Part shown: one piece after another, positions 1-5,773 of the stretch
How positions within the stretch are numbered: position 1 is the first letter of the stretch
Layout: every line of letters begins with the position of its first letter
Virus record (IMG/VR): IMGVR_UViG_3300025914_000029
Coordinates: 1-35,506 of that record
Direction: 5' to 3' (one strand)
Length of the DNA: 35,506 nt
Source of the DNA: a virus
Position numbers and translations under genes: made by a program
The notes under the pieces: generated by a model
What the model was told of the DNA's origin: nothing
What the model saw: only the letters and a program-made list of their open reading frames with translations
Database searches by the model: none

Positions 1-1696
1 GGCAATATTCTGCTTTCTCTTGCAGGGTATTGCCTTTGACTCGCTGAGATTTTATTCCTTGAATGAAGGTTTCAGGTTCACAGATTACATAGAGTTCTTC
101 TCTTGCTCGGGTAACCGCAGTGTAAAGCAATTCTCTCTGGAGCATTGTTGCATGGGATTGATGACAGATAAAAAACACCTTGCGCCATTCTGAGCCTTGA
201 GACTTATGCACGGTTAAACAATATCCTAGAAGCATTGCATTCAAATCACCTGCAGTTTGTACCTTTACTTCTTGATCCGAATCATTCATCCGAAGAGTAA
301 TGATGTGAGATGCAACTTTAACTCGGTCTTCTCCTTGGGCTGCAGCTACCTGATTCAGCATGAAATCTACTGCTTCATCTGAAGGATCTGAATCTCTTAT
401 ATGTGCTACTGGATCATGACCCCAATAATCTAGAGTTTTAGATGGAATTTGGTATGGAGCGCCTGAGTACGCTGGATTTGATTCAATCTTTAGGATTGTG
501 GCATCTTCTTTATCGTAGAGAACTTTCTCTCCGATTGAAAAATACAATCTCTGGAAACCTGCGATTACTTCATGAACTTCTCGTCCTGCTTTCTTTGCGA
601 GATGATTTGCAATGATCTTATTGAGTTCATCAGTACCAAAGGATTTGTTAAATGGAATCAGAATGATGTCTTCTTCAGGGGAGTAAACTCCATTCTCTTC
701 TGCCGCTTTGAAAAATTGGCCGGCGGTTTGGAGTGCATTAAGTGCGTCGATTTTCTTTTTCCAGGGATGGAGAGTTAGTTTTCCTGGGAATTTCCATTTG
801 GAGAATTCCTGGGCCTGTATTCCCACTCCAGAGAGAATACGATGCGCCAAAGAAATAATTGGAGACTCAAGCGCTTGACGGTAAACTTCTGTGAGTTCAA
901 CCACGGGTAGTTCGAGTAACTTAAACCCAAGAATCGCCGGTCCGAAAACCGGTGGCAATTGCTGAATGTCACCGAGAAATATTTGTTGTGGATTATGCGG
1001 ACACGCATCGATAACCTCTTGATATAAATCAGTACCAAGCATTGAAGATTCTTCAAAGATGATACATTTAATGGAGGATGAAAGTGGGCGACCTGGACCT
1101 CGTGTGGCTTCAAATACCATCTTAGTTTTTTCTTCTCCTGAAACCTCATCCATTACAGTGTAGTAAATCGGTTGATATTCTAGGAGCTTATGGATAGTGA
1201 TACAGTTAGCTTGGAGGTCTTCGGACATGTTTCGTTTAATGTTTGCAACTGCTCTACGAGTGTAAGCAACAATAACAATTCCTGGAGTTCCGCTTTGAAG
1301 ATATTTATGTCCTTCTCCATTGAGAATACCTGCTTTACCAGAAAGGATGAGATTCTGTCCGACTGCCTTTTGGCATGTTGTTTTACCAGTTCCTGCAGCT
1401 CCGATAAGAACACAGGATTCACCATTACCACTGAGTTCAACAAAATGGGACTGCTTTGAGTTGAGGGTGATGAGGTTTCCATATTTGTCATAAATTTGGT
1501 TTGTTGATTCTCTGGCCATTCCACTGGTTGGAGAGATAGATTCCCTTCCTTGTCCATTTTCATCTCGTAGGCCATCTTGAATATCATCCTTGATTGTTGC
1601 TTCGGGAGTGGCAGGATTGAGAGATTTCTCTCGTTGTTTCCTGTAAAGTTCTGCTAGAGCTTTAAGTCTCTCGCGATCAATAATTTGATTTGTCAT
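1..1696 (-). CDS. SF1B DNA helicase, Dda/RecD-like (C-terminus off window)
   Basis: This is an ATP-dependent 5'-3' type helicase, probably acting in phage DNA replication or recombination. From the ATG at 1696 the frame is open to the left edge, giving about 565 codons without a stop. Visible motifs in order are Walker A GAAGTGKTT (about residues 99-107), motif II IIFEESSML (about 212), motif III GDIQQLPPV (about 240), motif IV LTEVYRQ, motif V LTVHKSQGSEW (about 498) and motif VI YTAVTRARE (about 528). The order and the TVHKSQG and VTRARE signatures are those of the RecD/Dda/TraA group. The roughly 90-residue N-terminus is polar and unassigned. The start overlaps the stop of the upstream 72-aa gene by ATGA, so translation is probably coupled. 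It is the last visible gene of the leftward block. Helicase identity is secure; the exact subfamily is inferred. Confidence 0.93.
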   Translation of the reverse strand, partial: MTNQIIDRERLKALAELYRKQREKSLNPATPEATIKDDIQDGLRDENGQGRESISPTSGMARESTNQIYDKYGNLITLNSKQSHFVELSGNGESCVLIGAAGTGKTTCQKAVGQNLILSGKAGILNGEGHKYLQSGTPGIVIVAYTRRAVANIKRNMSEDLQANCITIHKLLEYQPIYYTVMDEVSGEEKTKMVFEATRGPGRPLSSSIKCIIFEESSMLGTDLYQEVIDACPHNPQQIFLGDIQQLPPVFGPAILGFKLLELPVVELTEVYRQALESPIISLAHRILSGVGIQAQEFSKWKFPGKLTLHPWKKKIDALNALQTAGQFFKAAEENGVYSPEEDIILIPFNKSFGTDELNKIIANHLAKKAGREVHEVIAGFQRLYFSIGEKVLYDKEDATILKIESNPAYSGAPYQIPSKTLDYWGHDPVAHIRDSDPSDEAVDFMLNQVAAAQGEDRVKVASHIITLRMNDSDQEVKVQTAGDLNAMLLGYCLTVHKSQGSEWRKVFFICHQSHATMLQRELLYTAVTRAREELYVICEPETFIQGIKSQRVKGNTLQEKAEYC

Positions 1697-1911
1697 ACTG
1701 GAGTTACCTTTACTATTGTGATTGAATCATATTTATAGTAATATGTTTTAGTAGGTATTTCATTTGTTTTAATTTTAACAGCTTCATCATAATTTGAAGT
1801 AACAAAAACACCGGTGGTTTCGCGCCAAAAATCAATTTTGGTAATTCCGTTACGAGTCCATTGAAGCAGGATTGCATAGGTATCAGGAACTATTGGTTTT
1901 CTTGAAGTCAT
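1693..1911 (-). CDS. hypothetical protein, 72 aa
   Basis: I do not recognise this protein. It is a small single-domain product beginning MTSRKPIVPDTYAILLQW, with alternating hydrophobic and charged stretches that suggest a small beta-rich fold (for example TGVFVTSNYDEAVKI, then a Tyr-rich YYYKYDSITIVKV strand near the end). There is no signal peptide or membrane segment. It ends in an ATGA overlap with the helicase start and begins 6 nt after the previous gene. This tight packing supports it as a real member of the leftward operon. Function unknown. Confidence 0.7.
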   Translation of the reverse strand: MTSRKPIVPDTYAILLQWTRNGITKIDFWRETTGVFVTSNYDEAVKIKTNEIPTKTYYYKYDSITIVKVTPV

Positions 1912-1917
1912 AGAAAT

Positions 1918-2241
1918 CTAGTCCTTATAAATTGGTTTCACCAGCACATACCCATATGGCATGAAACCTAGTTTTCTAAATGAAAGCGCCACATCTTTTA
2001 CTGCAGTGAGATGTTCTCTCAAGCAATTATGGTAAATGATGTGGTATTCTAGACCTTGATGGGTAATTACTCCCCAGTAATCTGCGTGAAGGAAAAATTC
2101 ACTGGACCAGTGGAGGAGATAATAGCGCTTTAGGGATGGATTATCTCGATCTGTGATTTCCCAGTGAGTGAGGACTTCGGAAATGATTGCACTGGAATTG
2201 GGTTTTGGGTTTGGGTGAGGATTTTCTGGAGCGAATGTCAT
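1918..2241 (-). CDS. hypothetical protein, 107 aa
   Basis: I do not recognise this protein. After a Pro/Asn-rich N-terminus (PENPHPNPKPN) it has a compact region rich in aromatic residues and His, including LLHWSSEFFLHADYW and YHIIYHNCLREHL. A Cys and several His residues are present but do not form a clear zinc-binding pattern. No membrane segment is evident. Its start overlaps the stop of the upstream 63-aa gene by 4 nt (ATGA) and its stop lies 6 nt before the next gene, consistent with translational coupling in one transcript. Confidence 0.72.
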   Translation of the reverse strand: MTFAPENPHPNPKPNSSAIISEVLTHWEITDRDNPSLKRYYLLHWSSEFFLHADYWGVITHQGLEYHIIYHNCLREHLTAVKDVALSFRKLGFMPYGYVLVKPIYKD

Positions 2242-2429
2242 ACTGGAAATCCTGCTGCGTTAAATCCATAACTCAAAGCATACATAACTTGTTTATATGT
2301 CATTGCTTTGTACCAAGAAAATGGATAGAAGAAGTACAATCGTTGATAGAAAGTATCTTCTTGTTTAGAAAGATTTCCAAAATCATCTATTACATTATTT
2401 AGATACCTCCAAGAAGCTGCTGTATTCAT
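2238..2429 (-). CDS. hypothetical protein, 63 aa
   Basis: This is a small aromatic-rich protein (for example FYQRLYFFYPFSWYKAM) that I do not recognise. The ATG overlaps the stop of the 339-aa gene upstream, and a strong purine-rich ribosome binding site (AGGAGGGCAGGAGA) lies inside the end of that gene. Its own stop overlaps the next start by 4 nt. The overlaps on both sides and the strong binding site are the main reasons to accept it as a gene. Confidence 0.7.
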   Translation of the reverse strand: MNTAASWRYLNNVIDDFGNLSKQEDTFYQRLYFFYPFSWYKAMTYKQVMYALSYGFNAAGFPV

Positions 2430-3445
2430 TCTCCTGCCCTCCTCTCACCCGCTTCATTTCTTTCTTTCTCAATTTTCTGTGCCATTTCAAACCGCATTTT
2501 AGCTCTTAAGTATTGCAACTTATTCGGGTATTGTTCAGGTGCAGGTACTTCTAGGGGAGCAGAATCTACCATTGCTTTAAGATTCGCGGTTTCTACTGTG
2601 TCATCTTGGGTGAGGATTTGGAATGATGTGCGAACATCAAAATCACCAAGACCTAGGAAGTTGCGTTGTTTCTCTAAAGCACCTCTGAGGAGTTTAAATA
2701 GGGCATTGGAATAGATTGATCCAACCGGGATTTTATCTTCACAATGCTCCAGGAGTTCTTCTAGATCAGATCTTGGAATTGTAAATAGATATTCTTCTTT
2801 ACACGCCCTGATGATGAGTTGTTTCCAATACTCTGCAACTGGGATTTGGAGACCTGAATTCAATGGAGAGGGAGTAAGAAAGATTGGAAACTCTCCAGCA
2901 ACTGCGGCCCAGTCTGCAATCTGAGCAGCGTATTCTCGAATGTGTTTGTGAGGATTTTTAATCATCCTCTGAAGAGCATTCTCCCGGGTGATTAGCTTAG
3001 CTGAATCATGTGCACTCTTATAACCATCCAAGAAATCTTGGTATGAATCTTGCCAATTTTGAATCCAGTGATGGACATTGGCAAGGAATCTAGTTTCAGG
3101 AGTGATTACATAGCGAGGAAATACAACACTTGGGGTAGAAACAGTATTGAGTTTAATGATTGTGCGTACCAGGAATTCCATATTCTGAGCAATGATTGCA
3201 GCTGTGTGCTCATTACGGAAAACTGGTACACGAAACTCAACTAAGTCGGAAGACCGGAGAATGGAGAGGAAAAGCAAATAGGCATCGGTGGGAGTGAGTT
3301 CTCCAGCCGCCCATTTTCCTGTGTAAGAGAGAAGTTTCTTTTGTGGGAGATTAAATACTGGATGGAAGGTTTCTCGGGAGTGGAATGTACCTGGAAAATA
3401 ATCACAGGCAAATTCTATCCCGGAGATTGAGCATAGAATCTTCAT
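2426..3445 (-). CDS. hypothetical early-block protein, 339 aa
   Basis: This is the second largest gene of the leftward block, and I cannot assign a function. The sequence is soluble and mostly helical. The N-terminus MKILCSISGIEFACDYF has two Cys residues that are not part of an obvious zinc finger. The middle contains a His/Trp-rich segment (FLANVHHWIQNWQDSY) and a basic stretch (RMIKNPHKHIREY). The C-terminus is a charged helix (LQYLRAKMRFEMAQKIEKER) ending Glu/Arg-rich. I see no P-loop, nuclease or polymerase motif. A DNA-replication accessory role is possible from its position near the helicase, but this is inference. The ATG at 3445 has an AAGGA about 13 nt upstream, so that start is only moderately supported. 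The next gene begins inside its stop codon. Confidence 0.8.
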   Translation of the reverse strand: MKILCSISGIEFACDYFPGTFHSRETFHPVFNLPQKKLLSYTGKWAAGELTPTDAYLLFLSILRSSDLVEFRVPVFRNEHTAAIIAQNMEFLVRTIIKLNTVSTPSVVFPRYVITPETRFLANVHHWIQNWQDSYQDFLDGYKSAHDSAKLITRENALQRMIKNPHKHIREYAAQIADWAAVAGEFPIFLTPSPLNSGLQIPVAEYWKQLIIRACKEEYLFTIPRSDLEELLEHCEDKIPVGSIYSNALFKLLRGALEKQRNFLGLGDFDVRTSFQILTQDDTVETANLKAMVDSAPLEVPAPEQYPNKLQYLRAKMRFEMAQKIEKERNEAGERRAGE

Positions 3446-3482
3446 AGTGAATAGAATCCTTTGCTAGAATCGAGAGGAGAGA

Positions 3483-3788
3483 TTAAGGTTTGGGAGGTGG
3501 GATTTGATTGAGAATGTCCTCTACATCTTTAAAGGTTGCATCATAGATTATGCGTGCATGCTCATTTGATACTTTAAGATGGGTTTGGAGCAATCCCATT
3601 GCATGATCTAGAGATGCAGTGATTTGTGGGCGTAATTCTATGGGAGCATAGATTAGGAGAGAATCAAAATTTGCGTAAACCACTGCGAGAGTGGCACAGT
3701 TTTGTTGATTCTCTAGACCTGTGTGGATTCCGATTGAGGTAAGGATATCTACGACTCTAGAGCTTGGTTGAAATGGAAAATTGTTCAT
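3483..3788 (-). CDS. hypothetical protein, 101 aa
   Basis: I do not recognise this protein. It is soluble and predicted helical, ending in a proline-rich tail (NQIPPPKP). I chose the ATG at 3788 (MNNFPFQPSS) over the in-frame ATG at 3803 because GAGGA stands about 8 nt upstream of 3788, whereas the earlier ATG has no binding site. With this start it still overlaps the upstream gene by 32 nt in another frame, which is common in this block. A 37-nt gap separates it from the 339-aa gene. Confidence 0.66.
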   Translation of the reverse strand: MNNFPFQPSSRVVDILTSIGIHTGLENQQNCATLAVVYANFDSLLIYAPIELRPQITASLDHAMGLLQTHLKVSNEHARIIYDATFKDVEDILNQIPPPKP

Positions 3789-4008
3789 TGGAGATATCCT
3801 CATGGAGTTTAATCAGATCATCTAGAATCATTCTCTGCTTTTTTGCTTCTGCGTATGAATGGATTGCGTTAATTTTCTCTTGGATTACTTCCTTGTATTG
3901 CTCATTAATTTCGATTGAGAGAATTTCTAGTTGAGTTGGTGAATGGTAGGGAGAATTGAAATAGAGTGGGAGAGCACGATGGAGGAGATATTGGATTGGT
4001 TTAATCAT
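3757..4008 (-). CDS. hypothetical protein, 83 aa, helical
   Basis: This small protein begins MIKPIQYLLHRALPLYF, a mildly amphipathic N-terminus. A long helical region rich in Glu and Lys follows (YKEVIQEKINAIHSYAEAKK) that could form a coiled coil. No family is recognised. The ATG at 4008 lies inside the tail of the upstream gene, whose stop is at 4001-4003, so translation is probably coupled. An in-frame ATG at 4062 is less likely because it would give a 62-nt overlap without a good binding site. The 3' end overlaps the next gene by about 32 nt. Confidence 0.66.
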   Translation of the reverse strand: MIKPIQYLLHRALPLYFNSPYHSPTQLEILSIEINEQYKEVIQEKINAIHSYAEAKKQRMILDDLIKLHEDISNEQFSISTKL

Positions 4009-4219
4009 TACTTTCAGTCCTTGCGTATTCTGCGATAAAAAGCAATAGGAGAACGATTTCATCAGTATTCAAGTTTGAATAAATACTGTGACTGTAAAAA
4101 TAGTCTCCTAGAAAATCACAGTAGTAATCCCATGCAGCATCACTAAGATATTTAGAAATGGCACATGCGTCATTTTCAAAATAATTTTTTGCTGCTTTAC
4201 GAAATTCTTGAGAAATCAT
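4001..4219 (-). CDS. hypothetical protein, 72 aa, acidic
   Basis: This is a small acidic, helical protein (MISQEFRKAAKNYF, later DAAWDYYCDFLGDYF) that I do not recognise. The start is the ATG at 4219, which forms an ATGA overlap with the upstream stop and has GGAAGGAA a few bases before it. A TTG two codons upstream is not needed. The Leu/Ile-rich segment near the C-terminus (EIVLLLLFIAEYA) is hydrophobic but flanked by acidic residues, and looks more like a buried helix than a membrane anchor. Confidence 0.66.
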   Translation of the reverse strand: MISQEFRKAAKNYFENDACAISKYLSDAAWDYYCDFLGDYFYSHSIYSNLNTDEIVLLLLFIAEYARTESND

Positions 4220-4428
4220 GACCAATTCCTTCCATCAAAAGTTTTAGTTGATCCATCAGAGTAAGTGAATTTCACTCCGAAATTGTGCTGGTCGATTCGA
4301 TAGCAAATGTGGGAAACGAGAGTTGGTGTAGGTGGGAGAGTATCGTAAATATGTTGGAGGAGAGTTTGTTCTGCTTGAAGTTGAGGCATGTGATTTACTA
4401 GAGTTTGATAACTTTGATGTTGTTGCAT
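4216..4428 (-). CDS. hypothetical protein, 70 aa
   Basis: I do not recognise this small protein. It has a Gln/His-rich helical N-terminal half (MQQHQSYQTLVNHMPQL) and a short beta-like C-terminal half (ICYRIDQHNFGVKFTYSDGS). An AGGAGA sits 10-15 nt upstream of the ATG. Just before that is a perfect 9-bp hairpin (4446-4478) that could influence access to the binding site. It is the first gene of a tight run of overlapping genes that continues to the helicase, so a new transcript or a processed end may begin here. Confidence 0.68.
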   Translation of the reverse strand: MQQHQSYQTLVNHMPQLQAEQTLLQHIYDTLPPTPTLVSHICYRIDQHNFGVKFTYSDGSTKTFDGRNWS

Positions 4429-4445
4429 AATGAGAGAATCTCCTA

Positions 4446-4478
4446 GTTAATCCACTCACAAGATTGGAATGGATTAAC
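4446..4478 (-). promoter_or_regulatory. 9-bp perfect hairpin just upstream of a ribosome binding site
   Basis: GTTAATCCA at 4446-4454 is perfectly complementary to TGGATTAAC at 4470-4478, with a 15-nt loop. Read on the - strand, the 3' arm ends right before the TAGGAGA that serves the gene starting at 4428. It could be a translational operator or an mRNA stabiliser. There is no U-tract, so it is not an intrinsic terminator. Confidence 0.5.
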
Positions 4479-4487
4479 AGGAAGACT

Positions 4488-4503
4488 CACCCCCGAAGGG
4501 GTG
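4488..4503 (-). promoter_or_regulatory. stable hairpin with UUCG loop on the - strand
   Basis: On the - strand this reads CACCCC-UUCG-GGGGUG: six GC-rich pairs closed by the very stable C(UUCG)G tetraloop. It lies 8 nt after the stop of the gene ending at 4511. The bases that follow (AGTCTTCCTG) are not a U-tract, so a role as a 3'-end stabiliser or processing barrier is more likely than intrinsic termination. With the neighbouring 9-bp hairpin it forms a tandem structured spacer of about 80 nt. Confidence 0.55.
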
Positions 4504-4510
4504 GTAGAAT

Positions 4511-4717
4511 CTAAATTGCTCTCATTGGAGTTTCTGGCCAACCTGGAAGAGATATGAAATGATCCCGGTTTTCATAGAGTCGATTAGTAAACTCTTTCAT
4601 TGTAGATTCCATTTCTCCTGGATGATCTAGTTGATTGAAGATATCCGTTTGAGTGATAAAGAGACGTTGAGCATAGGTAAGATGGTTCCACCAGAATTCT
4701 GCTTCTGACATACACAT
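4511..4717 (-). CDS. hypothetical protein, 68 aa
   Basis: I do not recognise this small acidic protein. It has a Trp-rich N-terminal part (AEFWWNHLTYAQRLF) and a Pro-rich end (SLPGWPETPMRAI). I chose the ATG at 4717 because TAGGAGC stands 7-12 nt upstream. The longer reading from 4747 would overlap the lipoprotein gene and lacks a binding site. It is followed by the tandem hairpins at 4446-4503. Confidence 0.62.
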   Translation of the reverse strand: MCMSEAEFWWNHLTYAQRLFITQTDIFNQLDHPGEMESTMKEFTNRLYENRDHFISLPGWPETPMRAI

Positions 4718-4734
4718 AGCTTTGCTCCTATAAA

Positions 4735-4881
4735 TCATAGAGTGCATCCTTTTGGCATGGTTGCATCACATTTAACTGGTTGAACTCCTGAGGTTGATTC
4801 ATCTTCAAGTGATCCACCTCCGCATCCGGTTAGCGTGAGGATAACTGCGAAGAGGATTGAGAGAAAAATTACGGTGCGCAT
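4735..4881 (-). CDS. small predicted lipoprotein, 48 aa
   Basis: The 48-residue product starts MRTVIFLSILFAV and has a hydrophobic stretch running into the lipobox LTGC (Cys at residue 20). Signal peptidase II cleavage would leave a 29-residue mature lipoprotein starting CGGGSLEDEST, with Gly after the modified Cys and two further Cys near the end (VKC, KGC). A GAGGTAATC lies directly before the ATG. Small phage lipoproteins act as Rz1-type outer-membrane spanins or as superinfection-exclusion proteins (for example the T5 Llp type). The location in the leftward, presumably early block, far from the lysis genes, fits superinfection exclusion better. The lipobox is seen directly; the function is inferred. 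Confidence 0.72.
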   Translation of the reverse strand: MRTVIFLSILFAVILTLTGCGGGSLEDESTSGVQPVKCDATMPKGCTL

Positions 4882-4896
4882 GATTACCTCATAGAA

Positions 4897-5046
4897 TTAA
4901 TGACAGAGTGGGAGTTGATGAATACTGCGCAAATGAGAGTATGGAGACCAGAAACAAAAATTTCTATCCTGGATCATTGCTTCCATCTCAGCTGAGAACC
5001 ATTGCACATAACCAATGGAATAGATTGAAGTTGTTACTTGTACCAT
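4897..5046 (-). CDS. hypothetical micro-protein, 49 aa
   Basis: This is a 49-residue soluble product rich in aromatic residues and Ser (MVQVTTSIYSIGYVQWF, ending in HQLPLCH). The ATG shares its A with the TGA of the upstream 45-aa gene (TGATG), and a consensus AAGGAG sits about 8 nt upstream inside that gene. This is a typical re-initiation arrangement. I do not recognise a family. The case for a gene rests on the binding site and the tight packing. Confidence 0.55.
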   Translation of the reverse strand: MVQVTTSIYSIGYVQWFSAEMEAMIQDRNFCFWSPYSHLRSIHQLPLCH

Positions 5047-5183
5047 CACATTTCTCCTTCATCTTCAGTTTGATGTAAATCAATCAATCCTGTGATTGCA
5101 ATAAATACAATGAAACTTACTGCATAACAAAAATCAATTGGGAGTAGAATTAAATTCAACAATTTTAAATAGTGCTTCTTCAT
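5046..5183 (-). CDS. small membrane peptide, 45 aa, overlapping the upstream gene
   Basis: The product starts MKKHYLKLLNLILLPID, followed by a hydrophobic core (YAVSFIVFIAITGLI) and an acidic tail (HQTEDEGEM). A positive N-terminus, one long or two short membrane passes and an acidic C-terminus suggest a single-pass inner-membrane peptide with N-in orientation. The first 50 nt overlap the end of the 135-aa gene in another frame, with GGAA just upstream of the ATG. The stop is fused to the next start (TGATG), and the next gene's AAGGAG lies inside it. The function is unknown; small early membrane proteins of phages often affect host physiology or exclusion. Confidence 0.6.
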   Translation of the reverse strand: MKKHYLKLLNLILLPIDFCYAVSFIVFIAITGLIDLHQTEDEGEM

Positions 5184-5541
5184 ATCGTTCCATTTCTTCT
5201 GGGGGCATTAGTGAGTTTTCATACCTATATGTGAGAGCGTTGTTTAGTTCTGTGGGAGTACATGAAGATGGATTAGTTGACCATTTCTCATATGCTTCTT
5301 TTCTCACCTCCACATAATCCAGTTTCTGTGGTTGCGGAGCAAACTCTAGTTTTTGTTCTAGAGTGAGTTTGGTTTCGATTGTGAGTTGAGGTGAGATTAT
5401 CTCTCGGGAGATTTTTAAAGAAAACTCCTCTAGGTACCGAGAGATTGAAATTCTCGCGGCTGTGGGAGATTCTTTAAGAGCCGCAATGATTTCTTTGAGT
5501 TCGGCTGCTGTAAAATATGGGCGGTATTTTTTGGTTGACAT
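5134..5541 (-). CDS. hypothetical protein, 135 aa
   Basis: This is a soluble, helical, charged protein starting MSTKKYRPYFTAAELKEI. The N-terminal 45 residues (ELKEIIAALKESPTAARI, ISRYLEEF) could be a small helical DNA-binding or dimerisation domain. The rest is Glu-rich helix. No family is assigned. I chose the ATG at 5541, directly after the stop of the upstream gene (TAA at 5543-5545), over a TTG at 5586. Its last 50 nt also encode the start of the membrane peptide in another frame. Confidence 0.7.
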   Translation of the reverse strand: MSTKKYRPYFTAAELKEIIAALKESPTAARISISRYLEEFSLKISREIISPQLTIETKLTLEQKLEFAPQPQKLDYVEVRKEAYEKWSTNPSSCTPTELNNALTYRYENSLMPPEEMERYEEALFKIVEFNSTPN

Positions 5542-5542
5542 A

Positions 5543-5758
5543 TTAATTCTTTTTATGGTACTTATACTGTGCCTTACAAACTTCATCTAAAGTTTTATAT
5601 GGGCCAAAAAATCCTGAGTCGTAATCACCGTATTTTTCACCTGCTTCTTCTGCTTCTTCATCAAAGAAATAATAACCAGGATTAAAATCTTGGTGTTGAG
5701 TGCAAAAATAAATTGGATAATAACAATCACGAGTTTGTCGATTATTAATTGGAGTCAT
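5543..5758 (-). CDS. hypothetical protein, 71 aa, acidic and aromatic
   Basis: I do not recognise this small acidic protein. It has a Tyr/Phe-rich core (YYPIYFCTQHQDF), an acidic patch (FFDEEAEEAGEKYGDYD) and a short basic end (QYKYHKKN). The acidic, aromatic composition resembles phage inhibitors or DNA mimics in general terms only. AGGAGA precedes the ATG by 8 nt. It is the first gene after the structured non-coding region at 5774-6217, whose left arm ends 15 nt before its start, so a promoter or processing site for this operon segment probably lies in that region. Confidence 0.66.
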   Translation of the reverse strand: MTPINNRQTRDCYYPIYFCTQHQDFNPGYYFFDEEAEEAGEKYGDYDSGFFGPYKTLDEVCKAQYKYHKKN

Positions 5759-5773
5759 AATGATTTCTCCTAT

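Noticed and set aside
775-1587. Two long - strand frames (124 and 135 codons) inside the helicase gene
   Set aside because: They are out of frame with the SF1 motifs. Only the frame starting at 1696 contains the Walker A, motif II and motif VI sequences.
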